A DNA stretch of 46,030 bases, taken from the NCBI GenBank assembly GCA_016200225.1, contig JACQFD010000018.1, positions 1 to 46,030 of the forward strand, read 5' to 3'. Below are positions 24,374 to 35,500 of this stretch, one piece after another (position 1 is the first letter of the stretch; each line of letters opens with the position of its first letter). This DNA is from Planctomycetota bacterium. GTDB lineage: Bacteria; Planctomycetota; UBA1135; JACQFD01. The position numbers and the translations under genes were made by a program. The notes beneath the pieces were generated by a model. It searched no databases and was not told the origin of the DNA. It was given only the letters and a program-made list of their open reading frames with translations.

Positions 24374-26887
24374 TTACTTTTTAACGCCAGCCGCGGCGCG
24401 CGGCCCAATATAAGTATCGAGCCAGTTGAATATTTCGTTCCACATGTGTTTCGTATTGGCCGGAGACTCGATTGAGTGGCTCTCGCCGAAGTAGCGGAGG
24501 AAACGCGCTCGTTTTCCCTGGCGATAAAGACTGGAGTAGAACTCCTCGCCTTGACTGATGGGAACGAAGTCAAGGTCGCCTTGGATGATGAGTAATGGCG
24601 TCTGTACTCGATCTGTATAGTTGATTGGACTATTGCGAAGATACCGCGCGAGGTCTTCCTCCGGCGGCGCTCCCATGCGCCCCTGTCCGCCTTCGATCCA
24701 GCGCATGCGCGAAATGCCTTCATTTGTAGAGTCGCCATAGCGGAAACGCGCGTCAAACGTGCCGAATGAACTTACGAGATTCGACGCGCCCGCGGCTGCA
24801 ATAGCAGCTTTGAAGCGATTCGTATATGTAATCATACTATACGTACTGTAGCCGCCGTAACTGTGTCCGCCCACGGCAAGCCGATCCGGATCCGCAATCC
24901 CGAGTTCGATGAGGCGATCGACCGCGGGCAACACTCCCTTCGGCAGATCGATCATCGGATCCGACGCCTTGCCCTCCGGCGCGAGCGGCATGCTGGGCAT
25001 GAGTACAACATAACCGCGCGCGAGCAGCGGTAACAAATTGAGGGAATTGTCGCTGAATTTACTAGTAATAACTTTTTCCGCGTCGATGTTGCGGAACACG
25101 GTGCCTGCGTACACCCAAGTTAAGACTGGATAACGCTTGCCGGCTTCGTAGTCGGTCGGCAAGAGTACAATTGCGTGCAAGGCCGCGCCGTCGACGCCGT
25201 TGTAGTCGATGAACATCTTTTTCGGCGATGTGACTTCCGCGACGTGCTCATTCAGTGCCGCGAGTCGGGTAACTTTACCGTTGGAGAGATTGTGTGCCCA
25301 AGCGAAGACGCCGTTCTCTTCTGTAGCATTGAAAACAATCGTATGGTTCGACGGCCAGTAAGCGTCCACGCTCGCGGATGTCGAAGGGACCTGCACGGGT
25401 TTGTTCGAAGGCGCGCGCGGAACCGCCGTGACCATATAGTAGAGTGTCTTGGCGCCGTCGGCCGATTTTACTAATAGTTCAGCGGACGTGGCGCCGTTTG
25501 GATACAATTGCCGCGGGCAGATCGCGCGGACCGGCAGCTCCATTTGTTTTGTAAGATTTACGGCCGCGCCGCGCGTGTCGACATGCCACAGTGCATCCGC
25601 CACGACCGCGAGAATCGACTCGCTGCCGGAAATTGTTAACGATGCGGGCGCCTCGGGCAACGACTGGGTCAGGTTGCTTTCTACAATGCACTTGCCATCG
25701 ACGTCGAGCGAAAGCAGCCACCAGTCGTTCCGGGGAGTGTGCACGGCATCCATTCCACCGACGGAAATTTGCGCAACCAGCCGTTTCGCGTCGAGCCACA
25801 TGAATTGTTGGATCGGCGAATTCGGCAGCAATACGCGGCGAACGGCGCCGCTGTCCAAATCTATCAAAAAAATCCCGCGATCCGCGCTACCTGTCGCCAT
25901 CGGCTCCAGTGCCGCGAGGCGTTTTCCATCCGGAGACCACAATACGGAATCGAGCGTCGCATGATCGAACGCTTCAATCCAACGGGGAGCACTGGGGTTC
26001 GCTGTGAGTTTAATAATTCCCGCGCGCGTCGCGTTGGTTTCGCCGAATTTCATCCTCGAGGCCGGAGCCGGCGGCAGCGACGGCGATGTTTCAAATACGA
26101 CGGCGTGAACGCCATCGGGCGCGATACTCACCTGCGGAGCGCTCAACTCGGACATCGCGAGATCAGTAATATGCGTCGACTGGCGTTGTACTATGTTTAT
26201 CGTCTTGACGATCGCGACATTGTTAGACTTTCGAGCACCCGCGCCGCTGTCGAGAATACTAACACTCGGCTCGAGCCCCTGCTCCATGGCCTTCCATGCG
26301 CGCGACGCGAGTACTTGAGACTCTTGATCGCCGCCGAAGTCAAAGGGTCGCGCGCCCGGCGGCACGAAGACCGCGACCAGAGTGTTATTGTCGACCCATG
26401 TGTAACCAAATCCCGTCGTTGGCCCCATCGAAACCGCTGCGCCAACGTGTACACCGCCTTTGTCTACACGCGCCAGCGAACTGTCGCGTCGCGTCCATAC
26501 AAATAGATGCGCGTTGTCGTTGCCTTCACTCGACAACATCGCGAGTTTCTCGCCATCCGCGGACCAGCTTGGCGACCAGTAACCACAGTTGTTGGCGGCG
26601 CCATTCGTAATGCGTCTGCGTTCGCCCGTCGAGAGGGATACTAACCAAATGTCCGCCCGGTCGTCGCCGCCGAGCCGGGTTCTACAAAAAAAACCGGTGT
26701 CGCGTTTCGAACGCTGTATCGCCACGGCGGCCCAGTCTCCGTCCGGTGATAGTACAATTGAACCCAAGTTTTCGATCGATAACACATCGTCGACCGTCAT
26801 TCCGCGTTTTGCCTTCGCATCCTTCGCGGACGATTGAAACAATACAATCCAAATGACCAGAGCGTGCGCGATGTGTCGGCCAATCAT
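24374..26887 (-). CDS. S9 family prolyl-oligopeptidase-type serine peptidase, secreted
   Basis: The ATG at 26887 gives 837 residues and a signal peptide (HIAHALVIWIVLFQSSAKDA); a TTG three codons upstream is less likely. The N-terminal two thirds are a beta-propeller with WD40-like/TolB motifs (SIVLSPDGDWAAVAI, SPSWSADGEKLAML, SVLWSPDGKRLAAL). The C-terminal alpha/beta-hydrolase domain has the nucleophile Ser676 in GGHSYGGYS, Asp773 in GDLDFVPISQGEEF and His804 in GESHSIE. The triad is complete, so it should be an active exported oligo- or dipeptidyl-peptidase for nutrition or peptide turnover. The downstream gene on the same strand is none, since the 220-aa gene is convergent; the small membrane protein gene lies 35 bp upstream and may be co-transcribed. 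Confidence 0.93.
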   Translation of the reverse strand: MIGRHIAHALVIWIVLFQSSAKDAKAKRGMTVDDVLSIENLGSIVLSPDGDWAAVAIQRSKRDTGFFCRTRLGGDDRADIWLVSLSTGERRRITNGAANNCGYWSPSWSADGEKLAMLSSEGNDNAHLFVWTRRDSSLARVDKGGVHVGAAVSMGPTTGFGYTWVDNNTLVAVFVPPGARPFDFGGDQESQVLASRAWKAMEQGLEPSVSILDSGAGARKSNNVAIVKTINIVQRQSTHITDLAMSELSAPQVSIAPDGVHAVVFETSPSLPPAPASRMKFGETNATRAGIIKLTANPSAPRWIEAFDHATLDSVLWSPDGKRLAALEPMATGSADRGIFLIDLDSGAVRRVLLPNSPIQQFMWLDAKRLVAQISVGGMDAVHTPRNDWWLLSLDVDGKCIVESNLTQSLPEAPASLTISGSESILAVVADALWHVDTRGAAVNLTKQMELPVRAICPRQLYPNGATSAELLVKSADGAKTLYYMVTAVPRAPSNKPVQVPSTSASVDAYWPSNHTIVFNATEENGVFAWAHNLSNGKVTRLAALNEHVAEVTSPKKMFIDYNGVDGAALHAIVLLPTDYEAGKRYPVLTWVYAGTVFRNIDAEKVITSKFSDNSLNLLPLLARGYVVLMPSMPLAPEGKASDPMIDLPKGVLPAVDRLIELGIADPDRLAVGGHSYGGYSTYSMITYTNRFKAAIAAAGASNLVSSFGTFDARFRYGDSTNEGISRMRWIEGGQGRMGAPPEEDLARYLRNSPINYTDRVQTPLLIIQGDLDFVPISQGEEFYSSLYRQGKRARFLRYFGESHSIESPANTKHMWNEIFNWLDTYIGPRAAAGVKK

Positions 26888-26922
26888 GGGTTCCAATTTA
26901 TCACGAACGGAGTCTTCCGCGG

Positions 26923-27153
26923 CTATGCCTTGCCGCTTTTTTTATCGCATTTCGTCCAACGGTAGAATGCAATAAAACACCAGATAATCTCGACGGCGCC
27001 GAAGGGCCACGCGCCCTGCAGGAATCCGTAGGCCGAACCGAGCGCGCATGCGACCGCGAATCCGAGCACGAACCAATGGCTTCGCCGTTCGAAGGCATAG
27101 GACACGACCATCGCGGAAACGGCGAACAGTCCAAAAATCGTGAGCGGATCCAT
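26923..27153 (-). CDS. Small conserved integral membrane protein
   Basis: 76 residues from ATG 27153; a TTG two codons upstream is possible. Three hydrophobic stretches are visible: IFGLFAVSAMVVSYAFE, WFVLGFAVACALGSAYGFL and FGAVEIIWCFIAFYRW. The pattern SYAFERRSHWFVLGFAVACA followed by GFLQGAWPFGAVEIIW is recognisable as a small membrane protein found in many proteobacteria and others, with no assigned function. It is placed between the kinase terminator and the S9 peptidase gene, possibly as first gene of a two-gene unit. Confidence 0.75.
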   Translation of the reverse strand: MDPLTIFGLFAVSAMVVSYAFERRSHWFVLGFAVACALGSAYGFLQGAWPFGAVEIIWCFIAFYRWTKCDKKSGKA

Positions 27154-27183
27154 CGTCAATGATTGTAATTGAGTTTATTTTAT

Positions 27184-27203
27184 AAAAAACGGGCAGCGCC
27201 CTG
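27184..27203 (-). terminator. Probable terminator of the kinase gene
   Basis: On the minus strand GGGC-GCT-GCCC is followed by GTTTTTTATAAAA, 54 bp after the kinase stop. The stem is short but GC-only, with a good T-run. Confidence 0.55.
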
Positions 27204-27254
27204 GTTCTTACAATTCGGCGCGCGCCATTATTGTATTTGTATCGATCCGCAATT

Positions 27255-30200
27255 CTATCGGCGAACCGGTAGACTCGGAATTCTCTCGAGTATTTTCGCG
27301 GCGGTCTCCGCGGCCGGGCCGCCCGATCGGACGAGGCCGCGCCAGAGCGACGCGAGCGCGGCCCACCGCTCGGCCGGAACAGGCGTGCCGTCCGTCGCGC
27401 CGCGCGTTTGCAGGACCGCATCTAACAATTCCCACCGGCCGGCGTGGGCAAGCGGCGCAATCGCGGCCGTCCACTCGGCGCCGGCCGGCGGGTAAAATTG
27501 TTGCAATTTCGCGCGGTACGCGGCGGCCGACGGGGAGTTAACTAATAATTCGATCCGCGGACGGAGCGACGCGAGAGTAAATATATCAAATCCGGGCCAT
27601 GCGAATCCGGCGCGGTCGAAATGGTATGATGCCGCCGCTTCGTCGCCGCGCTCGGCGGCCGAGAGCGCGGACTCGAAGGACCGGCGTCCGAGGATTCTCG
27701 GGTCGGCGCGGTTCCAACGGTGAATCCGTAACATTCCCCCGGATGTTAATTCCAGAATTTCGGGGTTTCCGTCGCCGTCGACATCGAACAAATGAGCGTC
27801 GGCCGCGCCCGACCCCGATGCGTCGCTCCACAGCATGGCGCCGTTCGCGTCGATTAATTGTATCGGGCCGCCGCTTAATCGTAATATTACGCCGTCGCCG
27901 TCGTTTGTAGCATTCGGCGCCGCCTCGATGCCAAAGGCGCGCGTCCGCGACTCGAGAATCCAGCGCGGCCGCCCGGTCGCGTCGAGCGCCACGGTTTGCT
28001 TATTGTAACTTGACGCGACCGCTTGCGACGAACCGTTCGCGAGCGCGCAGATCGTTAATAAACGGCAATCGCCGCCGAGAGTGAATTCCCAAACAGGATT
28101 GCCGTCGCCGTCTGCGGCCACGACGCTGTCGCCGCGGATAAATACAATCATCGGCGGCGCTCCGCCGCCGCGTTCCATGAGCGCCGCCTGCGCGATCGCG
28201 CGTTCATAATTATGTTTCCAGCGGATCGTGCCGTCTTTATCGATACAATACAAATTTCCCTGCTTGGTTGTGACGTACAGCCGCGTACCGCCGGCCGCGA
28301 GCGAAGTTGTTATATCGTTTTCGTCGAGCACGGCTTGAAAGCACTCTTTTCCCGACGCGTCGATGCCCGCGATTTTGTTATTATTCGAACCGAGAATCCA
28401 TATTTCGCGCCCGTTCTCCTCGAAATCCGCCGCCACCGCGCGCGTCGGCGCGAGAGGAAGTTCAAAATTCCCCGCGGCGGATCCGTTCTCGTCGATTACG
28501 AACAAGTGCGAACCGAGCGAACCGACTCCCAGCAGCGGACGGCGCCCGCCGCCCGGGCGGGCGAGCGCGCTGACGACCCAAGTTTCATTTGTATGCCATT
28601 CGTTTGTAACAGTTCCATCGGCGCGCGTCAAACTTACAATTCCCGGATCGGATATGGATAAAAACTCGGGCGCGCCGCCGGCCCCCGTCCGCGCGAAGAG
28701 CGACTTGCCCGAGCCGCCGACCGGAGTTTCTGTAATCCAATCCACGCGCGGCCGGAGCCAGAGAACGTGGCCCTGATTCGTGGAACATATAATATTTTCG
28801 ACGCCGCAACCGTCCGCGTCGCCGAGCGCGATCCTCTCCACGTCGCCGGGAACGTCGAAATGAAAGATTTCGCCGCCGCGGTCGTCGAGTCCCGCGACGC
28901 GGCCGCCGCCGAGTCCGGCGAGGGCGCGCACGCCGGAGACGCCGCGCGGTCCGTTCGCGAGCGCGAGAACGCGGCCCCCGAGATCGCCGGAATGGTAATT
29001 TAACGATCCTGCCGCGCTCCACGAGCGAATGGTATGATCCATGGCGCCCTGAAGAATACAATCATTTCCGCGCCCCGGTTCCGCGGCGAGATACAACCAT
29101 TTTTGGGCGCCGCCCATGGCCTCGCCCTTCCATACAATTTCGCCGTCCGGGCGGACGACGTGCAACTCGCCGGTCGGAGCGCAAATCATCAATTCGTCGG
29201 TATTATTATGATATAAATCGACGGTGCCGAAATCGGAAATTCCCTTGTCGAACGGGCGCTCCAGATGGATTGAACCGTCTGCGCGGATCAACGACCAGCC
29301 GCGCGTGTGCGCGACGGCGATTTCCGATGTTGGCCCGTCGAATCGTATGCGATGAACCGCGATGGCGTTCCGGCGCGTCGAAATCTTCCATGCGACGCTT
29401 TCGTCGTCGTCGATGGCCGCCGCTTCGCCGTTGATAAATGTAACATATACGCGCGGAGGCGAATCGGGGCCGAGACTGAATTGTTGTATCGAACTGGCCC
29501 AGCCGCTGCCTTGCAGAATCCTCCGGCACGACGACGGAAACGTATAACTAACAAAATCGCCGTTCTGCAAACCGAAAAAAATTCGGGAGCCCGCTTTTTG
29601 TACATTCGCGACCGCCGCCGCGGCGCTCACGGCGGAATCGAGGCGCGCCGAACCGACTTGCGTTCCCAAGCGATTATATACAATTACATCGGTGCCTTCG
29701 ACAACGATTACAATTTCGCGCTGACCGTCGCCGTCGAGATCGCACACGAGCATCCAATCGATGCGGCGCCCGAGCGAAACGTCCATGATGTGGTGTCCGT
29801 CGGGCGCCACGGCAATGAGCCGGCCCGTGGAGCTTGCCGCGAGCGTCTCGGGAATGTCATCGCCGTCGATATCCACACATTCGAGCGCGGTGATTTTTCC
29901 GCCGAGCGCCACGTCGGCGAGAGTCTCGATCGGCGCAAGCCAGAGGTCGATCCGATTTGTAGTCGTCGCGGAGAGTTGAATCGCGCGAGAGTGCTCTCGT
30001 AGTGTCATCATCTTGCCCGCCACCGTCGCGCGCAGCGCATAGTCTCCCTCCGGTAGCGAGATCGGTTCCGTGAGCGGTGTTGTTACAATTCGAACCGGAA
30101 GACCCGTCGCTTCGCGCCCTTTGTAGAGTTCGACGCGAACGCCCGGAGTGGCACTCTTCAACTCCAACTTTCCGATTTTCCACTCAACTGTACACTCAAC

Positions 30201-31835
30201 GCGCGCGCCGCCGCGCGGAACGTCGACGACTCGTTCCATAGTTTCGAATCCCGGAAGTGTAAACTTCGCATGGTATCGGCCGTAGTGGAGATCGACGAGT
30301 TGAGGCGCGTTCAAGTGAACTGTAGACTTCGATGGATCTTCCGGTCGCGGCTCGTCCGGCGTGATTTCCACAGCGGCACCGGGCGGCGAGGAGTTGACGT
30401 GCAACACTCCGCGAAGACTCGGCAGCACTCTTTCGAGCGAGCGCTCTTCACCGCGGCCGACCCAAAGTTCCTCGTCGGTTGTAGTGAGGTCGTTGTCGAG
30501 TTTTTCGAAACGCACATGGTGTAGTCCCGGCGTCAACTCGATGCGCAAGGCGTGCTGTGGATCGGTCTTGCCGCGATGTACGCCGTCCACGATGAAGTCT
30601 GCTCCCGCGACGGGCGAAGTGACGACGAGCACGCCCGGTTGCAACCAATGGTAAATTGCAAGAATACACAGTGAGATCGAAGCGACAAACGCTATCGATA
30701 GGACTTTGCCGTGTCGCCGCGCGAACTTTATACATCGATGCGCGACGCCGCCGCGGCTTGCGGCGATCGGACGGTATGCTAAGAATGCGCGCAGGTCCTC
30801 GGCGAACGCATCCGCGGATTTGTAACGTCGGTCCGGTTCCTTCTCGAGCGACTTCAATACGATGGTTTCAAGGTCGCGCGGCAGATCGGGGGCGTGCTTC
30901 CTCGGGCTCGACGGTTCATCGCGAACGACTTTATCGAGGACATCTTTCGCACTCGAACCGACAAACGGCAATCTTAATGTTAATAATTCATACAAGACGA
31001 CGCCCAGTGCGTACACATCCGTTCGCGCATCGATGGTCTGCTTGCCGAGCGCCTGTTCCGGCGACGCATAGTTGGGCGTACCCGTGAACTGGCCCGAAGC
31101 TGTCAAACTCGGTAGTGCTTCCTCGCGCGCAAGGCCGAAGTCCGTCAACACCGGCGATCCGTCGCGGCGCAGCAAAATGTTCGCGGGTTTTACGTCGCGG
31201 TGAATGACGCCCGCCGCATGTGCACATGAGAGTGCATCCGCGACCGCGGCCACGAGTTTGCATGTACTCTCGACACTCGATCGCCGCACCGGCGCGGCGG
31301 CCCGTTGCTCAGCCAGGGCCGATGCCAGCGACTGACCCTCGATCAACTCCATCGCGATGTAGTAGCTCCCCTGACCCTCTCCAACGGTATGTACCTCGAC
31401 GATTCCGGGATGGCGGAGTCGCGCAATCGTCGTTGCCTCTCGACGAAAGCGCTCCACGGATGTTGGATCGAGCGCGGCAAGACCTGGCAACACCTTTAGT
31501 GCGATACGCCGCGCAAGCGAGATCTGCTCCGCCAAGTACACAATTCCCATTCCACCGCGGCCAAGTTCGCCAAGAATCTTAAAATCGCCCATCCTCTCGG
31601 GGCGGTCGGGCGCATCCGGTCGAATCGCTTCGCCGAGCAAACCCAACTTTTGCAGCGCGGCGACGCGCCGTCGGATCTCGAGTTCGCTCGCCGGATGTTC
31701 TTTACAAAAAACCTCCAGCGCCGGAGGTCCATCGCGATCGATTCGCTCGAGGCAATCCGCCAACAGGCGATCGATGGCGTCGTCTTCGCCGCCGGATGCG
31801 GACGCGAAATCCCGCGAATGTGGCGCGCCGGTCAT
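27255..31835 (-). CDS. Giant membrane Ser/Thr protein kinase with PEGA-like domains and beta-propeller
   Basis: The frame is open to 31922, but the ATG at 31835 is preferred: it leaves room for the divergent promoter. 1526 residues. After a planctomycete-type N-terminal region, the kinase domain covers about 85-355: GRGGMG (92-97), Lys114, HRDVKPANI (212-220, catalytic Asp214), DFG (232-234), and GTPNYASPEQ. One transmembrane helix (about 378-396) follows. Outside are PEGA-like modules (GVLVVTSPVAGADFIVDG; GVLHVNSSPPGAAVEI) and, from about 640 to 1420, a PQQ/FG-GAP-like beta-propeller with DIDGDDIPETLA, DLDGDGQREIVIV and DVDGDGNPEILEL. A C-terminal helical domain ends it. All kinase residues are intact, so it should be active. 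The propeller is a likely ligand sensor. The ECF sigma gene is divergent. Confidence 0.92.
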   Translation of the reverse strand: MTGAPHSRDFASASGGEDDAIDRLLADCLERIDRDGPPALEVFCKEHPASELEIRRRVAALQKLGLLGEAIRPDAPDRPERMGDFKILGELGRGGMGIVYLAEQISLARRIALKVLPGLAALDPTSVERFRREATTIARLRHPGIVEVHTVGEGQGSYYIAMELIEGQSLASALAEQRAAAPVRRSSVESTCKLVAAVADALSCAHAAGVIHRDVKPANILLRRDGSPVLTDFGLAREEALPSLTASGQFTGTPNYASPEQALGKQTIDARTDVYALGVVLYELLTLRLPFVGSSAKDVLDKVVRDEPSSPRKHAPDLPRDLETIVLKSLEKEPDRRYKSADAFAEDLRAFLAYRPIAASRGGVAHRCIKFARRHGKVLSIAFVASISLCILAIYHWLQPGVLVVTSPVAGADFIVDGVHRGKTDPQHALRIELTPGLHHVRFEKLDNDLTTTDEELWVGRGEERSLERVLPSLRGVLHVNSSPPGAAVEITPDEPRPEDPSKSTVHLNAPQLVDLHYGRYHAKFTLPGFETMERVVDVPRGGARVECTVEWKIGKLELKSATPGVRVELYKGREATGLPVRIVTTPLTEPISLPEGDYALRATVAGKMMTLREHSRAIQLSATTTNRIDLWLAPIETLADVALGGKITALECVDIDGDDIPETLAASSTGRLIAVAPDGHHIMDVSLGRRIDWMLVCDLDGDGQREIVIVVEGTDVIVYNRLGTQVGSARLDSAVSAAAAVANVQKAGSRIFFGLQNGDFVSYTFPSSCRRILQGSGWASSIQQFSLGPDSPPRVYVTFINGEAAAIDDDESVAWKISTRRNAIAVHRIRFDGPTSEIAVAHTRGWSLIRADGSIHLERPFDKGISDFGTVDLYHNNTDELMICAPTGELHVVRPDGEIVWKGEAMGGAQKWLYLAAEPGRGNDCILQGAMDHTIRSWSAAGSLNYHSGDLGGRVLALANGPRGVSGVRALAGLGGGRVAGLDDRGGEIFHFDVPGDVERIALGDADGCGVENIICSTNQGHVLWLRPRVDWITETPVGGSGKSLFARTGAGGAPEFLSISDPGIVSLTRADGTVTNEWHTNETWVVSALARPGGGRRPLLGVGSLGSHLFVIDENGSAAGNFELPLAPTRAVAADFEENGREIWILGSNNNKIAGIDASGKECFQAVLDENDITTSLAAGGTRLYVTTKQGNLYCIDKDGTIRWKHNYERAIAQAALMERGGGAPPMIVFIRGDSVVAADGDGNPVWEFTLGGDCRLLTICALANGSSQAVASSYNKQTVALDATGRPRWILESRTRAFGIEAAPNATNDGDGVILRLSGGPIQLIDANGAMLWSDASGSGAADAHLFDVDGDGNPEILELTSGGMLRIHRWNRADPRILGRRSFESALSAAERGDEAAASYHFDRAGFAWPGFDIFTLASLRPRIELLVNSPSAAAYRAKLQQFYPPAGAEWTAAIAPLAHAGRWELLDAVLQTRGATDGTPVPAERWAALASLWRGLVRSGGPAAETAAKILERIPSLPVRR

Positions 31836-31934
31836 TTGTAGTTTAATAAATCCAAGTGGAACCGTAAATTGAACGGAACCGCAAAAATTGACATCTTGCG
31901 CCCGAATCGGTTCAATTTGCAAATCGACAGCGAC
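31836..31934. promoter_or_regulatory. Divergent promoter region, kinase versus ECF sigma factor
   Basis: 99 bp between the kinase ATG and the preferred GTG of the sigma gene. A TTG at 31869 keeps the sigma frame open but gives a non-homologous extension. The region is AT-richer than its surroundings. A self-regulated ECF promoter could lie here, but no box is identified. Confidence 0.4.
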
Positions 31935-32540
31935 GTGAACGAACCTGGACGTGAATTATACGACAGCGCGGTCCGCGGCAACCATGCCGCGGTCGAGACT
32001 CTATTAATTAAGTTTCTGCCGGAACTGCACGCGTTCATCGCGCTGCGCTGCGGACGGCGGCTCCTCGAAATGGAGTCGGCCGACGATCTCGTGCAGTCGG
32101 TTTGCAAGGAGGTGTTGAAGGATGCCGGGAACATTCGTTATCAAAGCGAGGCGCATTTTAAGCATTGGTTGTACACGGCCGCATTGAACAAAATCGCGCA
32201 TCGATATGCTTATTATCGCGCGGAAAAACGCGACATCGAGCGCGTGGCCAACGTCCGGGAATCGCCCGACGCCTCGCGTTCGCACGCCGAAGCCGGGCTT
32301 CTCGGAGTTTACAAATCCATCTGCACGCCGAGCCAACAGGCGATCGCGCGCGAGACATTACAACAATTGGAGGAGGCGTTCGCGACGCTTACGGAGGAGC
32401 AGAAGGAAGTCGTTCTCCTCGCCCGCGTGATCGGCCTGACGCACGCCGAAATCGCCGAAAAGCTCGGTAAGAATGAAGCCTCGACGCGCGCGCTGCTCTA
32501 CCGCGCGCTCGCAAAACTCGCGGGGCGTCTGAGTTCATAA
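31935..32540 (+). CDS. ECF RNA polymerase sigma factor
   Basis: 201 residues from GTG 31935, chosen because this start aligns with that of the second sigma factor in the window (VNEPGRELYDSAVRGN against VNQEINGLVDKASRGD). Sigma region 2 covers about 15-85, with LLEMESADDLVQSVCKEVLKD for core binding and FKHWLYTAALNKIAHRY for -10 recognition. Region 4 covers about 145-195: LTEEQKEVVLLARVIGLTHAEIAEKLG, then ASTRALLYRALAKL, a helix-turn-helix for the -35. No anti-sigma gene is adjacent. The giant kinase is divergent, an arrangement known for planctomycete ECF groups linked to Ser/Thr kinases, so phosphorylation could control this factor. The secreted FG-GAP gene starts 41 bp after its stop and may be co-transcribed. 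Confidence 0.9.
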   Translation: MNEPGRELYDSAVRGNHAAVETLLIKFLPELHAFIALRCGRRLLEMESADDLVQSVCKEVLKDAGNIRYQSEAHFKHWLYTAALNKIAHRYAYYRAEKRDIERVANVRESPDASRSHAEAGLLGVYKSICTPSQQAIARETLQQLEEAFATLTEEQKEVVLLARVIGLTHAEIAEKLGKNEASTRALLYRALAKLAGRLSS

Positions 32541-32581
32541 AAATTTGCGCGTCACGCGCGCATGCGGACCGGGACTGGAGG

Positions 32582-35500
32582 ATGGCGGCCAACGCGCCGC
32601 GTCCAACCATGCGTCCAATGATACTAATTCTCGTCGCGATTTTTTCGCCCATCGCAACTCCGCAATCACTTATCAAATCCGCGCCGGGCGGCGCGTCGGG
32701 CGGGGGATTCGGCCCCGCGATTTGTATCGCCCTGTCGAACGCGTACTTCGGCGAGTCGACGCAATTTGCCGGCACGCCGCGCGACAATCACAATGGCGCC
32801 GATGCGGGAATGGTAACAATTTATGATTTCTTAATCGGCAAAACTACAAAAATCTACGGCGCGAATCCGGGCGATCAGTTCGGGACGAGTTTATTAACGA
32901 TCGACGATTTGAACGGCGACATGACGCCCGAAGTCGTCGTCGGCGCGCCCGGCGCGGCGGTCGGCGGCGTGGTCAAGGGGGCGGTGTATATTCTCGACGG
33001 AATCACGGGCGCGATTCTCGCGACGCACTACGGATCGACGGCGAATAGTAATTTTGGCGCCGTGTTGGGCGGGGCCGGCGACGCGAATGGCGACCAAAAA
33101 CGCGATATCGCGGTCGGCGCGCCCTTCGACACCACAAACGGTTTCGCGTCCGGAGCTGTATATATATTATCCGGAACGAATCTCGCGCTGCTTCGCTCGT
33201 TTTATGGCGACACTGTCGGAGACGAATTCGGGAGCGCGATCAGCCACGCCGCGAGTTATGATAATGAAATTGCGGTCGGGGCTCCGCTGAACAGTTTCTT
33301 CTTAAACGATCGCGGACAAGTTAAATATCTAAAAACGACGAACGGCGCCGTGAAATTCGTAATTTACGGAAGCGCCGTGGGCGATCACTTCGGCGCGTCC
33401 GTCGACGTCGTCAGCGACGTCAACGGCGACAATGTATCGGATATCGCGATCGGAGCGCCGCATCGTTCCGTAAGTTATTCGGACGCGGGACAGGTTATTG
33501 TAGTCAGCGGCACCGCCGGTTCGACATTGATGACATTCAACGGCCTCGCGGCCGGCGACGAACTCGGAACGGCGGTCGCGAACTACGGCAGTCCAGCCTA
33601 CAGTTGGTACGGCCTGCCGCCGGCGCTGCCTCCGCAGTGGTTTGTCATTGGCGCTCCGAACCACGGCCTGAACGGCGCGAATTCGGGAATGGCCGAATTT
33701 ATACAATGTCAACCGAATCCGAATATTATATTTACATATGGCTTGACCGCCGGCGAACGTTATGGAGCCGCGATCGTGCCATTGTATACATCCGTATCGG
33801 CGGGCATCTCCGGCCAAATCTCGGTTTTTACGGCCATCGCCATCGCCTCGCCGGGCGCCGACGACCCCGCGAACGGATCGAATATCGTCGATATCGGAAA
33901 AATCACGACGTCGCATCTCGACGCGAGCGGATCGACCGCAATTTACAGTACGGACGATATCTATTACGGGCCGGCCTACGGCGACCGCGTGGGAAGCTCC
34001 GTCGCCATCGTCGGCGATGTTAATAATGATGGTTATGCCGACTGGGCGGTCGGCGCGACCGACGCGGACACGGGAGCCGGCGACAGCGGGCGGGTTGTGT
34101 TAATATCAGGAAAAGACGGATCCGTAATTTACACTTGGAACGGCGGGTTTCCGGTCGGCAACTTCGGCGCCGCCGTCGCTGCCGCCGGAGATTACAATCT
34201 CGACGGCGTGCCCGACATCCTGATCGGCGAGCCGCACGCCAACAGCGGGCTTTTCGGATCGAATCCCGACACCGGCGCCGCTTATGTATACTCCGGAAAG
34301 ACCGGGTTATTATTACATTCGATCACGGGGACGAACGCGGGCGACGAACTCGGGATCGCGGTCGCGTCCGGGGATATTAATAATGACGGATGGCCCGAAA
34401 TCGTCGCGGGCGCGCCTTACTCGAGCGCGGCCGGAATCATCGCGGGGCAGGTCGTCGTCGTATCCGGCCACACCGGTTTTGTAATATATACATTCAACGG
34501 CGCGGCCGCCGACCACCTCGGCGCGTCGGTCGCGGTCGCGGGCGACGTCAACCACGACGGTTATAATGATATTCTCGCGGGCGCGCCGAATCACAACGGG
34601 GCGTTCAGCGGTGGAAATGCAAGATTATTCTCGGGAAAGACCGGAGCGATTCTTAGCTTTTTCTCGCCCGGTATCGGGACGTACGAATTCGCAACATCCG
34701 TCGGCGGCGGATCCGACGTCAACCGCGACGGTTATGTCGATATTATTATTGGATCGCCCGCGGATTCGAATGCCGGTCTCACGGACTGCGGCTCGGCGCG
34801 CGTGTACTCGGGCAAGACGTTCGCCAGTCTTTATGTCGAATTCGGCGCCAGCGCGGGCGACGGCCTCGGCACGTCGGTCGCGATGCCGGGGGATATTAAT
34901 AATGATGGATACGCGGATTTCGCGGCGGGCGCGCCGAAACTGCCCGGATTTCTATCATTTACAAATCCCTACGTCCGCGTATATTCAGGAAAGGACGGCT
35001 CGTTCCAAATGGGTTTTGTGGGATCGACCTTCGTCGATCGTGAATTTGGCGCGTCGATCGCGGGCGGCGGAGATATAAATAAAGACGGTTTTCCCGATCT
35101 CGTCGTAGGCTCGCCGGGGTCGTTTGCGTATGGTAATAATTCCGGCGCCGCGTACGCTTACTCGCTCGTTCCGAAGGGCGTCGGATTCTACGGAAACGGC
35201 ACGCCCGGATGCTCCGGACTCGAATTGTTAAGTACCAATTCGCCTCCCTCCATCGGCAACGCGGGTTTCGCATTCACGACCAACAAAGGGCCCGCGAACG
35301 CGCTCGGACTCGGCATTGTCGGCAATGCCGCGCTGCCGAACGGCGGAGATCCCTTCGGCATCGGCGTGTCGCTCGGCATCGATTTGATACTTTCGACCGA
35401 TGTATATACATTCGATCATTATACCGATGCGCTCGGATATGGCGCGGGCGCGATCGGCATCCCTAACAATCCCGCGGTCGTGGGCCAGACCTATTACGCG

